This document shows, piece after piece, positions 10,956 to 22,125 of a stretch of DNA of 64,000 bases (its first letter is position 1; every line of letters starts with the position of its first letter). The notes beneath the pieces are model-generated. The model did not search any database and had not been told where the DNA came from. It worked only from the letters and a program-made list of their open reading frames with translations. The position numbers and the translations under genes are program-made. Origin of the DNA: Acidobacteriota bacterium (lineage in GTDB: Bacteria > Acidobacteriota > Terriglobia > Terriglobales > Acidobacteriaceae); NCBI GenBank assembly GCA_023265315.1, contig JAHFUA010000002.1, positions 21,266 to 85,265 of the forward strand. Direction: 5' to 3'.

Positions 10956-11330
10956 ATGGCCACGGAAGTCGTAATGCCGCAGCCGGGGTACGGGAGGATG
11001 CGGCGCTGGCCGCGTTACCGCATCAACGTGCCTGTCCGCGTGCTGGTCCAGAGGCCCGACAAGACGGTAATCGTCAGCGGCCGGGGTATGGAGCTGAGTG
11101 AAGGCGGCATGGCCATTTTCGCCGGCGTCGAACTGAAGGTCGGCCAGCGCGTGGAAATCGAATTCACGCCTCCCTACGACGGCCAGCCCGTGCGCGTGCG
11201 CAGCACCATCCGCAACCGCAACGGCTACAACTACGGCACCCAGTTCCTGCTCCTGAGCCGTGAAGACAACCAGCAGGCCGAGCAGATCCGCCAAGTCTTG
11301 CAGGCGATGGGATCGCCCACGGACGACTGA
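10956..11330 (+). CDS. PilZ-domain protein
   Basis: RRWPRYRINVPVRVLV...GRGMELSEGGMAIFAGVELKVGQRVEIEFTPP. Confidence 0.85.
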   Translation: MATEVVMPQPGYGRMRRWPRYRINVPVRVLVQRPDKTVIVSGRGMELSEGGMAIFAGVELKVGQRVEIEFTPPYDGQPVRVRSTIRNRNGYNYGTQFLLLSREDNQQAEQIRQVLQAMGSPTDD

Positions 11331-11587
11331 ACCGGCACCCAGATCGCGAAGTCCCTACGCCGTCCTGGCGACACCGGCGGGCTCAAACTTCGCCACTAAA
11401 GATTCGATCAGCTCTTCCTTTGCGCGAAGATCGGCCTTGAACCGGTAGTCCTCGGTTTGGCTCTTCAGACCTCAGGTCGATTTGCATGTGAGTGCCTCCG
11501 ACCGACTTTAAGTCTGGTCCTGCTGTGTCCAGGCGGGTGCAGGTGGACGGTCCCAAAACGGGACCAGGCTGTATACTCTGGGCCGCC

Positions 11588-12535
11588 ATGTACCCACAGC
11601 TTGATGCGCGATTGAAGAGCCGCGAACCCGTCCTGCTGGACGGAGCTCTGGGGACGGAACTGGTGCGCCGCGGGGTGCGCTGGCGCAAGCACGGACTGCT
11701 CACTGACGCCGAACGCGTCCTGCGGCTGCATGAGGAGTACCTGGCGGCTGGCGCCGGCGTGATCCGCACCAACACCTTTCAACTGAATCCCCGCATCTAC
11801 CTCAACGTCTTCCGCAACCGCGAGCACATGCGCCACATCGGGGCGCCCGGACTGGAAGAGCTCACGCCCAAACTCCTGCGCACCAGCGTGCGGGTGGCGC
11901 GACAGGCCCGCGCCAATGCAGGCAAGGAGAAGCAGGCGGCGATTGCAGGCGTGCTGGCGCCGCTCGAACACTGCTTCCGTCCCGACCTGGCGCCGGGATT
12001 CGAGCAGGCGCGCGCGGAACAGCGCGAGCTGGCGCACGTCTTCGCCGAGGAGCGTGTCGACCTGCTGCTGGCGGAGAGCATGAACACCATCGCGGAAGCG
12101 CGGGCGGTGGCGGAGGCGGCGCGCGCCGTCGGACTGCCGGTTTGGATAAGTTTTGTCATCGGGCCGGAAGGAGAGCTGCTGAGCCGCGAGCCGCTAGCGC
12201 AAGCCGTGGCCGAGGTGGAGAGGCTGGGCGCGCAGGCGGTGCTGGTCAACTGCGCTCCACCCGCTGAGATCGGCCGAGCTCTCGCCAAAGTCAAAGCGGC
12301 GACGCGGCTTCCCTATGGCGGCTTCGCGCATATCGGGCGGTTCTCGCCGCCGAGCTGGAAGTTCGAATTCTTCCCCCAGTTCAGCGAAACCGAAACCTGG
12401 CCCCCCGAGCGTTACGCCAGCGAAGCCCAGCGCTGGGGGGAGGAGGGCGCCACGATCATCGGCGGCTGTTGCGGCACGACGCCGGCGCACATCGCAGCGC
12501 TGCACGCCCGGCGGGAAGGAGCCAAGTCGGCATGA
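11588..12535 (+). CDS. Homocysteine S-methyltransferase family protein (copy 1)
   Basis: LLDGALGTELVRRG, VLVNCAPP, IIGGCCGTTPAHIAAL zinc-ligand motif. Confidence 0.9.
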   Translation: MYPQLDARLKSREPVLLDGALGTELVRRGVRWRKHGLLTDAERVLRLHEEYLAAGAGVIRTNTFQLNPRIYLNVFRNREHMRHIGAPGLEELTPKLLRTSVRVARQARANAGKEKQAAIAGVLAPLEHCFRPDLAPGFEQARAEQRELAHVFAEERVDLLLAESMNTIAEARAVAEAARAVGLPVWISFVIGPEGELLSREPLAQAVAEVERLGAQAVLVNCAPPAEIGRALAKVKAATRLPYGGFAHIGRFSPPSWKFEFFPQFSETETWPPERYASEAQRWGEEGATIIGGCCGTTPAHIAALHARREGAKSA

Positions 12536-13458
12536 GCTACCAGGCGATCGGCAATAAGCTCGCGGCGGGCGGGACAGTAATCCTTGACGGCGCCATCGGC
12601 ACCGAGATCCTGCGCCGCAACGTCACTTGGGCCGACCACCAACTGGCGAGCCGGCCGGAATTCGTGCGCGGCATCCACGAAGACTATATCCGCGCCGGTG
12701 CCGACGTGATCAGCACCAACAGCTTTCAGCTCTGCCGGCGCGCGCTCTACAACCACTTTCGCGATGAGGTCCACCGCCGGCAGATCGGCTCGACCGACCT
12801 CGACGATCGCGCCAACGAGCTGCTGGCGGCTTCGGTGCGCCTGGCCATCGAAGCGCGCGCGCACGCGGCGGCGGGGCGGCCCGTCGCAGTGGCCGCGGCC
12901 ATCACCACCCTGGAGTGGTGCTTCCGTCCCGACCTGGCGCCGTCGCCCGAACAGGCGAAACGCGAGTACCGCGAAATCTTCCAGGTGGTAAAGGACGCGG
13001 GCGCCGATTTGGTGCTGCTGGAGACGCTGAACAGCATCTCGGAAGCTCGCGCCGCGCTGGAGGTGGCCAAGAGCCTCGGCCTTCCCTGCTGGACCAGCTT
13101 CGTGTGCGACGAACGCGGAAGGTTGTTCACCGGCGAGACCATGGCTGAGATGGTCGCCGCGCTCGAACCGCTGGGAGTGGACGCCATCCTGCTGAACTGC
13201 GCGCCGCCGGGGGACATCAACGCCGGGATGAAGGAATTGCTACCGCACGCACGGGTGGCGACGGGAGCATATCCCCACATCGGGCGCTTCGACCCGCCGG
13301 AGTGGATGTTCACCGACGAGTATCCGCCGGCGCGCTATTTGCAAGTGGCCTCAAGTTGGAAGCAGATGGGAGCGCGGATTCTGGGCGGCTGCTGCGGCAC
13401 CACGCCCGAGCACATCGCGGCGCTGGCGGATCTGCGCGAGAGGCCGGCGCAGGCGTAA
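12532..13458 (+). CDS. Homocysteine S-methyltransferase family protein (copy 2)
   Basis: ATGA overlap with copy 1; ILDGAIGTEILRRN, ILLNCAPP, ILGGCCGTTPEHIAAL. Confidence 0.9.
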   Translation: MSYQAIGNKLAAGGTVILDGAIGTEILRRNVTWADHQLASRPEFVRGIHEDYIRAGADVISTNSFQLCRRALYNHFRDEVHRRQIGSTDLDDRANELLAASVRLAIEARAHAAAGRPVAVAAAITTLEWCFRPDLAPSPEQAKREYREIFQVVKDAGADLVLLETLNSISEARAALEVAKSLGLPCWTSFVCDERGRLFTGETMAEMVAALEPLGVDAILLNCAPPGDINAGMKELLPHARVATGAYPHIGRFDPPEWMFTDEYPPARYLQVASSWKQMGARILGGCCGTTPEHIAALADLRERPAQA

Positions 13459-13507
13459 TGTGCTTCGCAAAAACGCAGACATGTAACAAGCTACGTCTCT
13501 ACAGCTT

Positions 13508-14176
13508 CTACTCCGCCGCCAGTTTCCAGCCCTTGTCTCCGCGAACAAAGGTCAATGCCGCCTGGGCGGGTTCCACTTGGTAAAACGCTACGCCGTATTT
13601 CTGGATGAGTGTGGAGCGGTCCCAGGTATTGAAGCTCTTCACCAGCGGCCCGGAGGCGTCGAAGGCGTTGCCTAGCTCGTTGGGCGCCCATTGCCAGGTG
13701 AACTGCACGTAAGCGATGTCGCGGTTGCTGATGGTGACCTTGGACACGGCAGTCAACTGGCGCTCCGCCAGGGGAACGGTGTAAGCATCCGTGCCATCCG
13801 AGTTCCTAGTCTTTACCACTCCCGGGATGGCGGCCAGCTTGCGCTCACCTTCGGGCGCGAAAGCAACGCTAATGTCGGCGCCCTTGGCCTTGCCCAGCTT
13901 GAGGATGCCGGCTTTTTCCAGCAGGCGGTAATGCGGGTCGCGGATCTTCTCGTCCACGCTGGGCTGCAGCACGCCGACGTGGAAGTGGACGGTGGCCGGC
14001 CCTTCTCCCTTCAGGAATGCCGCGACGAGTCCGGCGGCCTGTTCCTGGGACAAGCTCTTGCTGGGCACCACCCAGTAGCCGATCGTGCCCACGATCACCG
14101 CGATCAGCACCAGGACCAGCGCCAGCGGTATGAAGTACGACGATTCCTTCTGCAACTTAAGTTCTTCTTCGAACAT
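13508..14176 (-). CDS. Membrane-anchored hypothetical protein
   Basis: Single TM near N-terminus (FIPLALVLVLIAVIVGTIGYWVV) followed by soluble domain; start MFEEELKLQ. Confidence 0.6.
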   Translation of the reverse strand: MFEEELKLQKESSYFIPLALVLVLIAVIVGTIGYWVVPSKSLSQEQAAGLVAAFLKGEGPATVHFHVGVLQPSVDEKIRDPHYRLLEKAGILKLGKAKGADISVAFAPEGERKLAAIPGVVKTRNSDGTDAYTVPLAERQLTAVSKVTISNRDIAYVQFTWQWAPNELGNAFDASGPLVKSFNTWDRSTLIQKYGVAFYQVEPAQAALTFVRGDKGWKLAAE

Positions 14177-14370
14177 CGGCACGCTCCCGCGAGGGCCGTC
14201 AAAACCACCCCAGCAAACCGAAGCCGAGTTGGCTGGGGCCCCTGGGTTTGGGGCCGGGGCCCCCCGATAATCCTGCAACTTCCACTATAGGCGGTGGCGC
14301 GTAGGGGTCTGTGACCGCGCTTACAAGCGTGCGTGACGGATGAGCACGCGACCGAAAATCACGGGCGAGT

Positions 14371-14384
14371 GTGATAACGGTCAC
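14371..14384. promoter_or_regulatory. CRP/FNR-like palindrome GTGATAACGGTCAC
   Basis: Exact GTGA-N6-TCAC, 64 bp before TPR gene start. Confidence 0.55.
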
Positions 14385-14448
14385 TGTGCAAGGTGGAACG
14401 GCGTCGTGAAATGGAGGCTGCGGGGCTGTCCGCAGGGCGAGGGATGCC

Positions 14449-15195
14449 ATGAGCAACGGGAAGGTGGTTTCTGTCGAGCGCTGTCCGAGGTGTGGCGCCA
14501 GTTGCGCCCCTAACCACAAGTTCTGCGCGGAATGCGGCAGGTTCCTGCGCGACGAATTCCTGGACCAACGATTGCTGTTGGCGCTGGTGCATGAACGCGA
14601 GGGCCGCAACGACGAAGCCCGCCAGGAGCTGGAGCGCATCCTGGAATCGGATCCCGGCCACGTGCTCGCCAATCATTGGTTGGGGAGTCTGTATTTCCAC
14701 GAAGGCGTGCTGGAAGTCGCGATCCGCTATTACCAGAAGGCGGTCGCGGCGGCGCCGCGCTTCATCCTGGCGCACTATGACCTGGGCGTGGCCTGGTATC
14801 ACCAGGGCAACATGCTGGAGGCGATCCGCGCCTTCCGCCGCTGTCTGGAGATCGACCCGCACTACAACGCCGCCCATTACCGGCTGGCGCTGGCGCTGTT
14901 CCATGCCGGACAACTGGAGGAAGCGCTGAAGCAGTTCGAAGACGCGATCCTCCTCACCCCGGAGTACCTGATGGCGCACTACCACATGGGCGTGATCCAC
15001 GAGCGGCGGGGCGAGATGCAGGCCGCCGAGTGTGCCTTCGAGTACAGCGAGGACCAGGCGGTGGGCGAGGTCAGCAGCCTTTTCCACCTGGCGGTGCTTC
15101 GCCGGGCGCAGGGGGATGTGGCCGGAGCCGAGGAATGTCTGCGGCGAGCGCGCGAGTTCGGGCAGAACCTGTCGCCGGCAACCGTCCGCCCGTAG
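14449..15195 (+). CDS. Zinc-ribbon plus TPR-repeat protein
   Basis: CPRCGASCAPNHKFCAECG zinc ribbon then tandem TPR units (LANHWLGSLYFHEGVLEVAIRYYQKAV...). Confidence 0.85.
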   Translation: MSNGKVVSVERCPRCGASCAPNHKFCAECGRFLRDEFLDQRLLLALVHEREGRNDEARQELERILESDPGHVLANHWLGSLYFHEGVLEVAIRYYQKAVAAAPRFILAHYDLGVAWYHQGNMLEAIRAFRRCLEIDPHYNAAHYRLALALFHAGQLEEALKQFEDAILLTPEYLMAHYHMGVIHERRGEMQAAECAFEYSEDQAVGEVSSLFHLAVLRRAQGDVAGAEECLRRAREFGQNLSPATVRP

Positions 15196-15312
15196 TCGGC
15201 TGGACCAGCCGATTCTCCAAGCGCCTCTCCACGCTACCCACCTTTTTGGATATTTGTGAACTCGGAATCTGTGTCGTAAGCTGGAGTCGCTCAGCGCACG
15301 CGGGGGAGGACT

Positions 15313-15780
15313 GTGCAGGAACGATTCATGCGGAGGGCCATCGCGCTCTCGCTGGAGAACGTCGAGTTGGGCCGGGGAGGTCCGTTCGCCGCCGTGGTGG
15401 TGCGGAACGGCGAGATCATTGGGGAGGGGACCAACCAGGTGACCTCCAGCAACGACCCCAGCGCGCACGCTGAGATGCTGGCGGTGCGGGCCGCCTGCTG
15501 CAGGCTCGCGCATTTCCAACTGACGGGATGCGAGATCTACACCAGTTGCGAGCCCTGTCCCATGTGCCTGGGGCTGATCTATTGGGCACGGCCGGACAAG
15601 GTTTATTACGCCAACACGGCGGAGGATGCGGCCGCCATCGGCTTCGATGACTCGCGCATCTATCGCGAGCTCGAGTCGCCGCCCGCCGCGCGCAGCATCC
15701 CCATGATGCAGATGCTGCGCCACGAAGCTCTGGCCGCATTCCGTGCCTGGCAGGAAAAACCAGGCAAGATTCCTTATTGA
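15313..15780 (+). CDS. Nucleoside/guanine deaminase (cytidine deaminase superfamily)
   Basis: HAEMLAVRAA and TSCEPCPMCLGLIYWAR zinc motifs; GTG start; next to the purine degradation genes. Confidence 0.88.
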   Translation: MQERFMRRAIALSLENVELGRGGPFAAVVVRNGEIIGEGTNQVTSSNDPSAHAEMLAVRAACCRLAHFQLTGCEIYTSCEPCPMCLGLIYWARPDKVYYANTAEDAAAIGFDDSRIYRELESPPAARSIPMMQMLRHEALAAFRAWQEKPGKIPY

Positions 15781-18021
15781 TCGAGATGCAATCCGACTCC
15801 ATGGCCGACCGATTCATTGGTAAGTCCATCCCGCGGAAAGAAGGCCGCGCGAAGGTGACCGGCCGCGCCCTGTACGTGGACGACATGGTGATGCCGGGGA
15901 TGCTCTATGGCGCAACGGTGCGCAGCCCGGTCGCCCGCGGGCGCATCCGCGGGATCCGCTACGCCCAAGGCATTCCCTGGGACGAGTTCACCATCGTCAC
16001 CGCCCAGGACATCCCGGGAAAGAACTGCGTGGCGCTCATGCTCAACGACCAGCCATGTCTTGCGGACCAGGTGGTGAACCACGCGGAGGAGCCGGTGGTC
16101 CTGCTGGCGCACCCGGACCGGTACCTGCTGGAAGAAGCGCGGCGCGCCGTCGAGCTCGACATCGAGCCGCTGCCGGCGGTGTTCACCATTGACGAATCCC
16201 TCGCTAGGCAGCAAGTGGTCTGGGGCGAGGACAACATTTTCAAGTCCTTCCTGGTAGAGTCGGGCGACGTGGAGAGCGCATGGGGCCACGCCCACCTCAT
16301 CGTCGAAGGTGAGTACGAGACTGGCGCCCAGGAGCAGCTCTACATCGAGCCGCAGGGAATGATCGCAACCTTCACCGCGGAGCAAGGATTGACCGTCTGG
16401 GGCTCGATGCAGTGCCCGTACTACGTCCACCGCGCGCTGATGACGTTGCTGGACTTGCCGGTAAACCAAGTGCGGGTGATCCAGACCGAGACCGGTGGCG
16501 GCTTCGGCGGCAAGGAAGAGTACCCGTCGATGATCGCCGGGCACGCCGCGCTGCTGGCGCGGAAGTCGGGCAAGCCGGTCAAGATCGTGTACGACCGCAT
16601 GGAAGACATGGCGGCCACCACCAAGCGGCACCCCTCGCGCACGCGGCATCGCACCGCGGTCACGCGCGAGGGTAAGCTGCTGGCCATGGACATCGAGTTC
16701 GTGGTAGATGGCGGCGCTTATGCCACGCTCTCGCCGGTGGTGCTGTCGCGCGGCACCATCCACGCCGCCGGGCCGTACTTCTGCCCCAACGTGCGCATCC
16801 GCAGCCAGGCTGTAGCCACCAACTTCCCGCCGCACGGGGCGTTTCGCGGCTTCGGCGCGCCGCAGAGCATCTTCGCGCTGGAACGCCAGATGGACCAGGT
16901 CGCCAAAGTCCTCGGCCTCGCTCCCGAGGAATTGCGTCGCCGCAACTTCGTGAAGCAAGGCGAGACGCTGGCGGTCGGGCAGGTGGTGCGGGAAAAAGTT
17001 GACATGGCCGGGCTGATGGAGCGCGCGCTGGAGCTGAGCGATTACTACGCCAAGCGCAAGCGCTTTGCGGAGGAAAATCCTCGTCGCGAGGTGAAGAAAG
17101 GGATCGGCTTGGCGTCGTTCCTGCACGGCGCAGGATTCACCGGATCGGGCGAGCGTTACCTGGCATCGCTGGTCGGGGCGGAGGCGACGCCGGAGGGCCG
17201 CGTGCGCGTGCTGGCCGCCAGCACCGAGATGGGGCAGGGCACAATGACGGTGTTCTCGCAGATCGCGGCTGAGGCCCTGGGCGTGGATTACGACATGATT
17301 GAGATCGTGCAGCCGGACACCGCGGTCGTCCCCAACAGCGGTCCCACGGTGGCTTCGCGTACCTGCATGGTGGTGGGCAAGCTGGTTGAGTCGGCGGTGC
17401 TCGGGATTCGGCAGCAACTCCTGAGTAGCGGCCTGCTGCCGGAGAGATACACATCGGAGCAGTTCCGGCAAGCCTGCCGGCAGTTCATCGAAAATCACGG
17501 CGCTCTGAAATCAAGCAGCGAGTACAGCGCTCCCCCTGGCGTCTACTGGGACGATGACAAGTACCGTGGCGACGCGTACGGTGCCTATGCCTGGGCGGTG
17601 TACGTGGCGGAAGTTTCGGTGGACCTGACGACTTACGAAATCCGCGTGGACGATTTCGTCGCCGTGCAGGAGGTCGGGCGGGTGATCAATCCGGTGCTGG
17701 CGACGGGGCAGATCGAAGGCGGCGTGGCCCAGGGCATTGGCTTCGCGCTCTACGAGAACGTGGTCTGGCAGGAAGGGCAGATGGTCAACAGCCAGATGAC
17801 CAATTACATCATGCCGACTTCCGCCGACCTGCCGCCCATCCGCGTGTTCTTCGAGGAAGTGCCCTACGCACACGGGCCGGGCGGCGCCAAGGGCATCGGC
17901 GAACTGCCCATTGATGGGCCGGCGCCGGCGATCGTGAATGCCATCGAGAACGCCGGCGGGGTGAACGTCAACCGCATCCCCGTCACCCCGGAAGTGCTGA
18001 TGGAAGCGCTGGAGGGCGTGC

Positions 18022-18029
<8 letters not shown>
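15777..18029 (+). CDS. Xanthine dehydrogenase molybdopterin-binding subunit
   Basis: GRALYVDDM, TETGGGFGGKEEYPSM, FRGFGAPQ, GGAKGIGELP motifs. Confidence 0.93.
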
Positions 18030-18509
<480 letters not shown>

Positions 18510-18513
<4 letters not shown>

Positions 18514-19391
18514 GATCCTACCTGCCGGCGTACGACATGCGGGTCCCGCTCGAACTCGATGAGGCGCTCGAGACCATGGCGCGCGCGCCGGGTGAATGGA
18601 AACCCTTCGCCGGCGGCACCGACCTGATGGTGCTGCTCGAGCAGGGCAAGCTGGCGCACCGGAAATTCCTGAGCGTGGCACGGCTGAAGGGCCTTTATGG
18701 CTTCGCCCTGACCGACGACCACGTCACGCTCGGCGCCATGATCACCTACCGGCAGGTGCAGGCGACGGCCATCCTGCAGCAGGAATTTCCCCTGCTCTGC
18801 CGCGCCGCGTACGAGACCGGCGGCATCGCCACTCAGAACCGGGGCACGCTGGGCGGCAACATCGCCAACGCCTCGCCGGCCGCCGATTCCCCGCCCGCGC
18901 TGCTGGTTTACGATGCGGAGCTGGAGCTGGTCTCGGCGAGGGGAGCGCGCTGGGTGCCGTATGCCGGCTTTCATCTCGATTACAAGAAGCTGGACATGCG
19001 ACCGGAAGAGGTGATCCGAAACATCCGCCTGCCGCGCACGAAGAAGAACTGGCGGCAGCATTATCGCAAGGTCGGCACGCGGCGGGCGCAGGCCATCTCC
19101 AAGGTTTGCTTCGCGGGCGCGGCGCTGGTCGATGGCGGCGAGATCAACGACGTACGCATCGCGCTGGGCAGCGTTGCGCCGACCGTGTTGCGCTGCCGCA
19201 AGACCGAAGCGCTTCTGCGGGGAAGCCTTACCACGGAAATGGTCCGCGCGGCGTGTGACGAGCTGGCGCGGGAGATCCAGCCTATCGACGACTTCCGTTC
19301 CACCGCTCGCTACCGCACACGGGTGGCGCAGAAGCTGCTCGCGGAGTTTCTCCTCGGACTCATCGCGCCGCCGGCAGGCGATCGGGCATGA
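18510..19391 (+). CDS. Xanthine dehydrogenase FAD-binding subunit
   Basis: FAGGTDLMVLL, RNRGTLGGNIANASPAADSPPALL-type motif (QNRGTLGGNIANASPAADSPPALL). Confidence 0.93.
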
Positions 19392-19422
19392 GCGCCGGAC
19401 GCGTGCTCAAACGAGGCCAGGC

Positions 19423-20919
19423 ATGAGCGACTTCACCGAGTTGGTGGACCTCGCTTGCGAGCGCGTCGGCGGGCGCGTGCTCGCAGCCAACGACGAGTTC
19501 TTCGCGCCCAAGGAGAACTTGCTGAAGCCGGCCAAGCCGGTATGGCTCGAGGACAAGTACACTGACCGCGGCAAATGGATGGATGGCTGGGAGACGCGTC
19601 GGCGGCGCACCCTGGGATTTGACTGGTGCATCGTGCAGCTCGGCGTTCCCGGCATCCTGCGCGGAGTGGTCGTGGACACGAGCTACTTCAAAGGCAATTA
19701 TCCGCAACACTGCTCCCTCGAGGCGTGTGCGCTCGCGGACCACGCACGTGTGGAAGAGTTCAGCTCCGACGCGGTCCGCTGGGCCGAAGTTCTGCCTAAG
19801 TCGGCCCTGGAAGGCGACACGCAGAACCACTTCGCGATCGGCGATCCGCACCGCTACACCCATCTGCGCTTCAACATTTATCCCGATGGCGGCGTGGCGC
19901 GGCTGCACGTGCATGGCGAGGCGGTGCCCGATTGGAAACGGGTGCTGGCGGAAGGCGCGTGCATCGACCTGGCGGCGGTCGTCAACGGCGGGTGCGTGGT
20001 GGACTGCAGCGACATGTTCTTCAGCGCGCCGCAGAACCTGCTCATGCCGGACCGGAGTTCGCACATGGGCGACGGCTGGGAAACCAAGCGCAGGCGCGGT
20101 GAGGGACACGATTGGGTGGTCATCCGGCTGGGGATCGCGGGCATGCTCCGCCAGGTCGAGGTGGATACATCGCACTTCAAGGGAAATTTTCCCGAGAGCT
20201 GCTCCCTGGAAGGGTGCGACGGCGCCGACCGCGCTTCGCAGCGTGACTGGAAGGAAGTTCTGCCGCGCACGCTGTTGCAGGCGGATTCGGTGCGCCGCTT
20301 CGAGATCACAGACCGTGCCCCCGCATCGCAGGTGCGCTTCAATATCTATCCCGATGGAGGAGTGGCGCGGCTGCGCATCTTCGGGGTGCCCACGCGCGAA
20401 GGCAGGATCGCCGAGGGCCTGCGCTGGCTGAATACGCTGCCGGATGAGGTGGCACGCGCTTCCCTGCTGAATTGCTGCGGATCGAGCACCTGGGCGCAAC
20501 GCGTTGCGGATCGGCGTCCCTTCCGTGACGCAGCCCAGCTTTTCGAGGCCGCGCACGAGGTTTGGGAGAAACTTGGGAGGAACGACTGGCTCGAGGCCTT
20601 CAGCCACCATCCGAAGATCGGCGAACGCAAGGCCGCAGTCGCGCAGCCGGCCGAGGCGCAGCGATGGTCGGAACAGGAGCAGCGGTCGGTCTCGAGCTCC
20701 GCAGCGCACCTGCGGGAGGAGCTGGCCAACACGAACCAGATCTATCAGGCGCGCTTCGGCTACATCTTCATCATGTGCGCCACCGGCAAGAGCACGGAGG
20801 AGATGCTGGCGCTGCTGCGCGAGCGGCTGAAGAACGATCCTGAGACTGAGTTGCGCGTGGCCGCCGGCGAGCAACAGAAGATCACCCGGCTGCGCCTGGA
20901 GAAGATGCTGGAGCTATGA
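19423..20919 (+). CDS. Allantoicase fused to OHCU decarboxylase (bifunctional)
   Basis: Two allantoicase repeats (DEFFAPKENLL..GWETRRRR..FNIYPDGGVARL; DMFFSAPQNLL..GWETKRRR..FNIYPDGGVARL), then LLNCCGSSTWAQRV...FSHHPKIGERKA...FGYIFIMCATGKSTEEMLALLRERLKNDPETELRVAAGEQQKITRLRLEKML. Confidence 0.92.
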   Translation: MSDFTELVDLACERVGGRVLAANDEFFAPKENLLKPAKPVWLEDKYTDRGKWMDGWETRRRRTLGFDWCIVQLGVPGILRGVVVDTSYFKGNYPQHCSLEACALADHARVEEFSSDAVRWAEVLPKSALEGDTQNHFAIGDPHRYTHLRFNIYPDGGVARLHVHGEAVPDWKRVLAEGACIDLAAVVNGGCVVDCSDMFFSAPQNLLMPDRSSHMGDGWETKRRRGEGHDWVVIRLGIAGMLRQVEVDTSHFKGNFPESCSLEGCDGADRASQRDWKEVLPRTLLQADSVRRFEITDRAPASQVRFNIYPDGGVARLRIFGVPTREGRIAEGLRWLNTLPDEVARASLLNCCGSSTWAQRVADRRPFRDAAQLFEAAHEVWEKLGRNDWLEAFSHHPKIGERKAAVAQPAEAQRWSEQEQRSVSSSAAHLREELANTNQIYQARFGYIFIMCATGKSTEEMLALLRERLKNDPETELRVAAGEQQKITRLRLEKMLEL

Positions 20920-21257
20920 GCGCCATCACCACACACGTACTGGACACGAGCACCGGCCGCCCGGCGGTGGGCGTGCCGGTCACGCTGGAGAGGCAAGCGG
21001 GCGACGGCCGGTGGCAGAGCGCCGGACACGGCGTCACCAATCAGGACGGGCGGCTCACCAATCTGCTTGCCGGCTCGCAACTCGCGGCGGGAACGTACCG
21101 CGTCACCTTCGACACTGCCGCCTACTTCAGGGCGAAGAACCAGCAGGTATTTTATCCGCAGGTGCAGGTGATGTTCACGGTCCGCGACGCTGGGCAGCAC
21201 TACCACGTGCCCCTTTTACTGAGCCCCTACGGGTACTCCACTTATCGGGGAAGCTGA
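20916..21257 (+). CDS. uraH: 5-hydroxyisourate hydrolase (transthyretin-like)
   Basis: THVLDTSTGRPAVGVPVTLE...YHVPLLLSPYGYSTYRGS C-terminal signature. Confidence 0.95.
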   Translation: MSAITTHVLDTSTGRPAVGVPVTLERQAGDGRWQSAGHGVTNQDGRLTNLLAGSQLAAGTYRVTFDTAAYFRAKNQQVFYPQVQVMFTVRDAGQHYHVPLLLSPYGYSTYRGS

Positions 21258-21260
21258 GCG

Positions 21261-22106
21261 ATGGGGATCAAGCTCTCGAGCAGCAACTACGGCAAGTCGC
21301 GCGTGCGCCTGGTGCGGATCACGCGCGGCGAGGAAGCGCACCACCTGAAAGACATCTCCGTTGACATACAGTTCGAGGGCGACTTCGAGGAGGCCCACAC
21401 CCACGGCGATAACCGCAAGGTGCTGCCCACCGACACCATGAAGAACACCGTCTATGCACTGGCCGGGCAGCAACCGGTGGGCGAAATCGAGGAATTTGGA
21501 CTGCGTTTGACCGAACATTTCCTGGCGACGAATCCGCAGGTCCGGAACGTGCGCGTAGCGATGAGCGAACGATTGTGGGCGCGCATCCTGGTCGAGGGCC
21601 AACCGCACCCCTGGGCCTTCGTCGGCGGCCGGCCGGAGAAGCGCACTGCGCTGGTCGCGGCCACGCGCGCCGGCCATTCCACCCAGGCCGGGATCGAAGA
21701 CCTGCTGGTGCTGAAAAGTTACGAATCGGCCTTCGAGGGTTACATCCAGGACCGCTACACCACGCTGAAGGAGACGCGCGACCGCATCCTCGCGACCGTG
21801 GTGAAAGCGAACTGGAGTTACAGCTTGCGGGATGTCGCGTTCGGGCGCTGCTGGGAAGGCGTGCGCGGCGTGTTGCTCCAAACCTTCGCCGAACACCGGA
21901 GCGAGTCGGTGCAGCACACGCTGTTCGCCATGGCCGGGGCGGTGCTGGATGCCTTCGGCGCGGTCGAGGTTATCCGGCTGTCCATGCCCAACAAGCACCA
22001 CCTCCCGGTGGACCTGACGCCGTTCGGGATGGAAAACCACAACGAGGTGTTTGTGGCGACGGATGAGCCGTACGGACTGATCGAAGCGGTGGTGCGAAGG
22101 GATTAG
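21261..22106 (+). CDS. Urate oxidase (uricase)
   Basis: NNYGKSRVRL-like (SNYGKSRVRLVRI), GDNRKVLPTDTMKNTVYALA, LPNKHHLPVDLTPFG-like. Confidence 0.94.
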   Translation: MGIKLSSSNYGKSRVRLVRITRGEEAHHLKDISVDIQFEGDFEEAHTHGDNRKVLPTDTMKNTVYALAGQQPVGEIEEFGLRLTEHFLATNPQVRNVRVAMSERLWARILVEGQPHPWAFVGGRPEKRTALVAATRAGHSTQAGIEDLLVLKSYESAFEGYIQDRYTTLKETRDRILATVVKANWSYSLRDVAFGRCWEGVRGVLLQTFAEHRSESVQHTLFAMAGAVLDAFGAVEVIRLSMPNKHHLPVDLTPFGMENHNEVFVATDEPYGLIEAVVRRD

Positions 22107-22125
22107 AATCGGTTCGGCAGGCTTT

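Noticed and set aside
10776-11294. N-terminal two thirds of the 10536..11294 minus ORF
   Set aside because: Antisense to the PilZ gene; only the tail from 10775 looks protein-like.
6048-13503. Near-repeat CAAGCTACGTTTCTACA (6048-6064) / CAAGCTACGTCTCTACA (13487-13503)
   Set aside because: A 16/17 match pair is expected by chance a few times in 64 kb; would need a genome-wide count to call it a dispersed repeat.
15774-17498. 574-aa antisense ORF (and similar long antisense ORFs at 938-1966, 2409-3239, 3200-4255, 6625-7650, 18087-19061, 19360-20874, 21216-22040, 32141-33154)
   Set aside because: They lie opposite well-identified genes, are His/Arg/Gln/Gly-rich and lack recognisable motifs; typical shadow ORFs of high-GC coding DNA.
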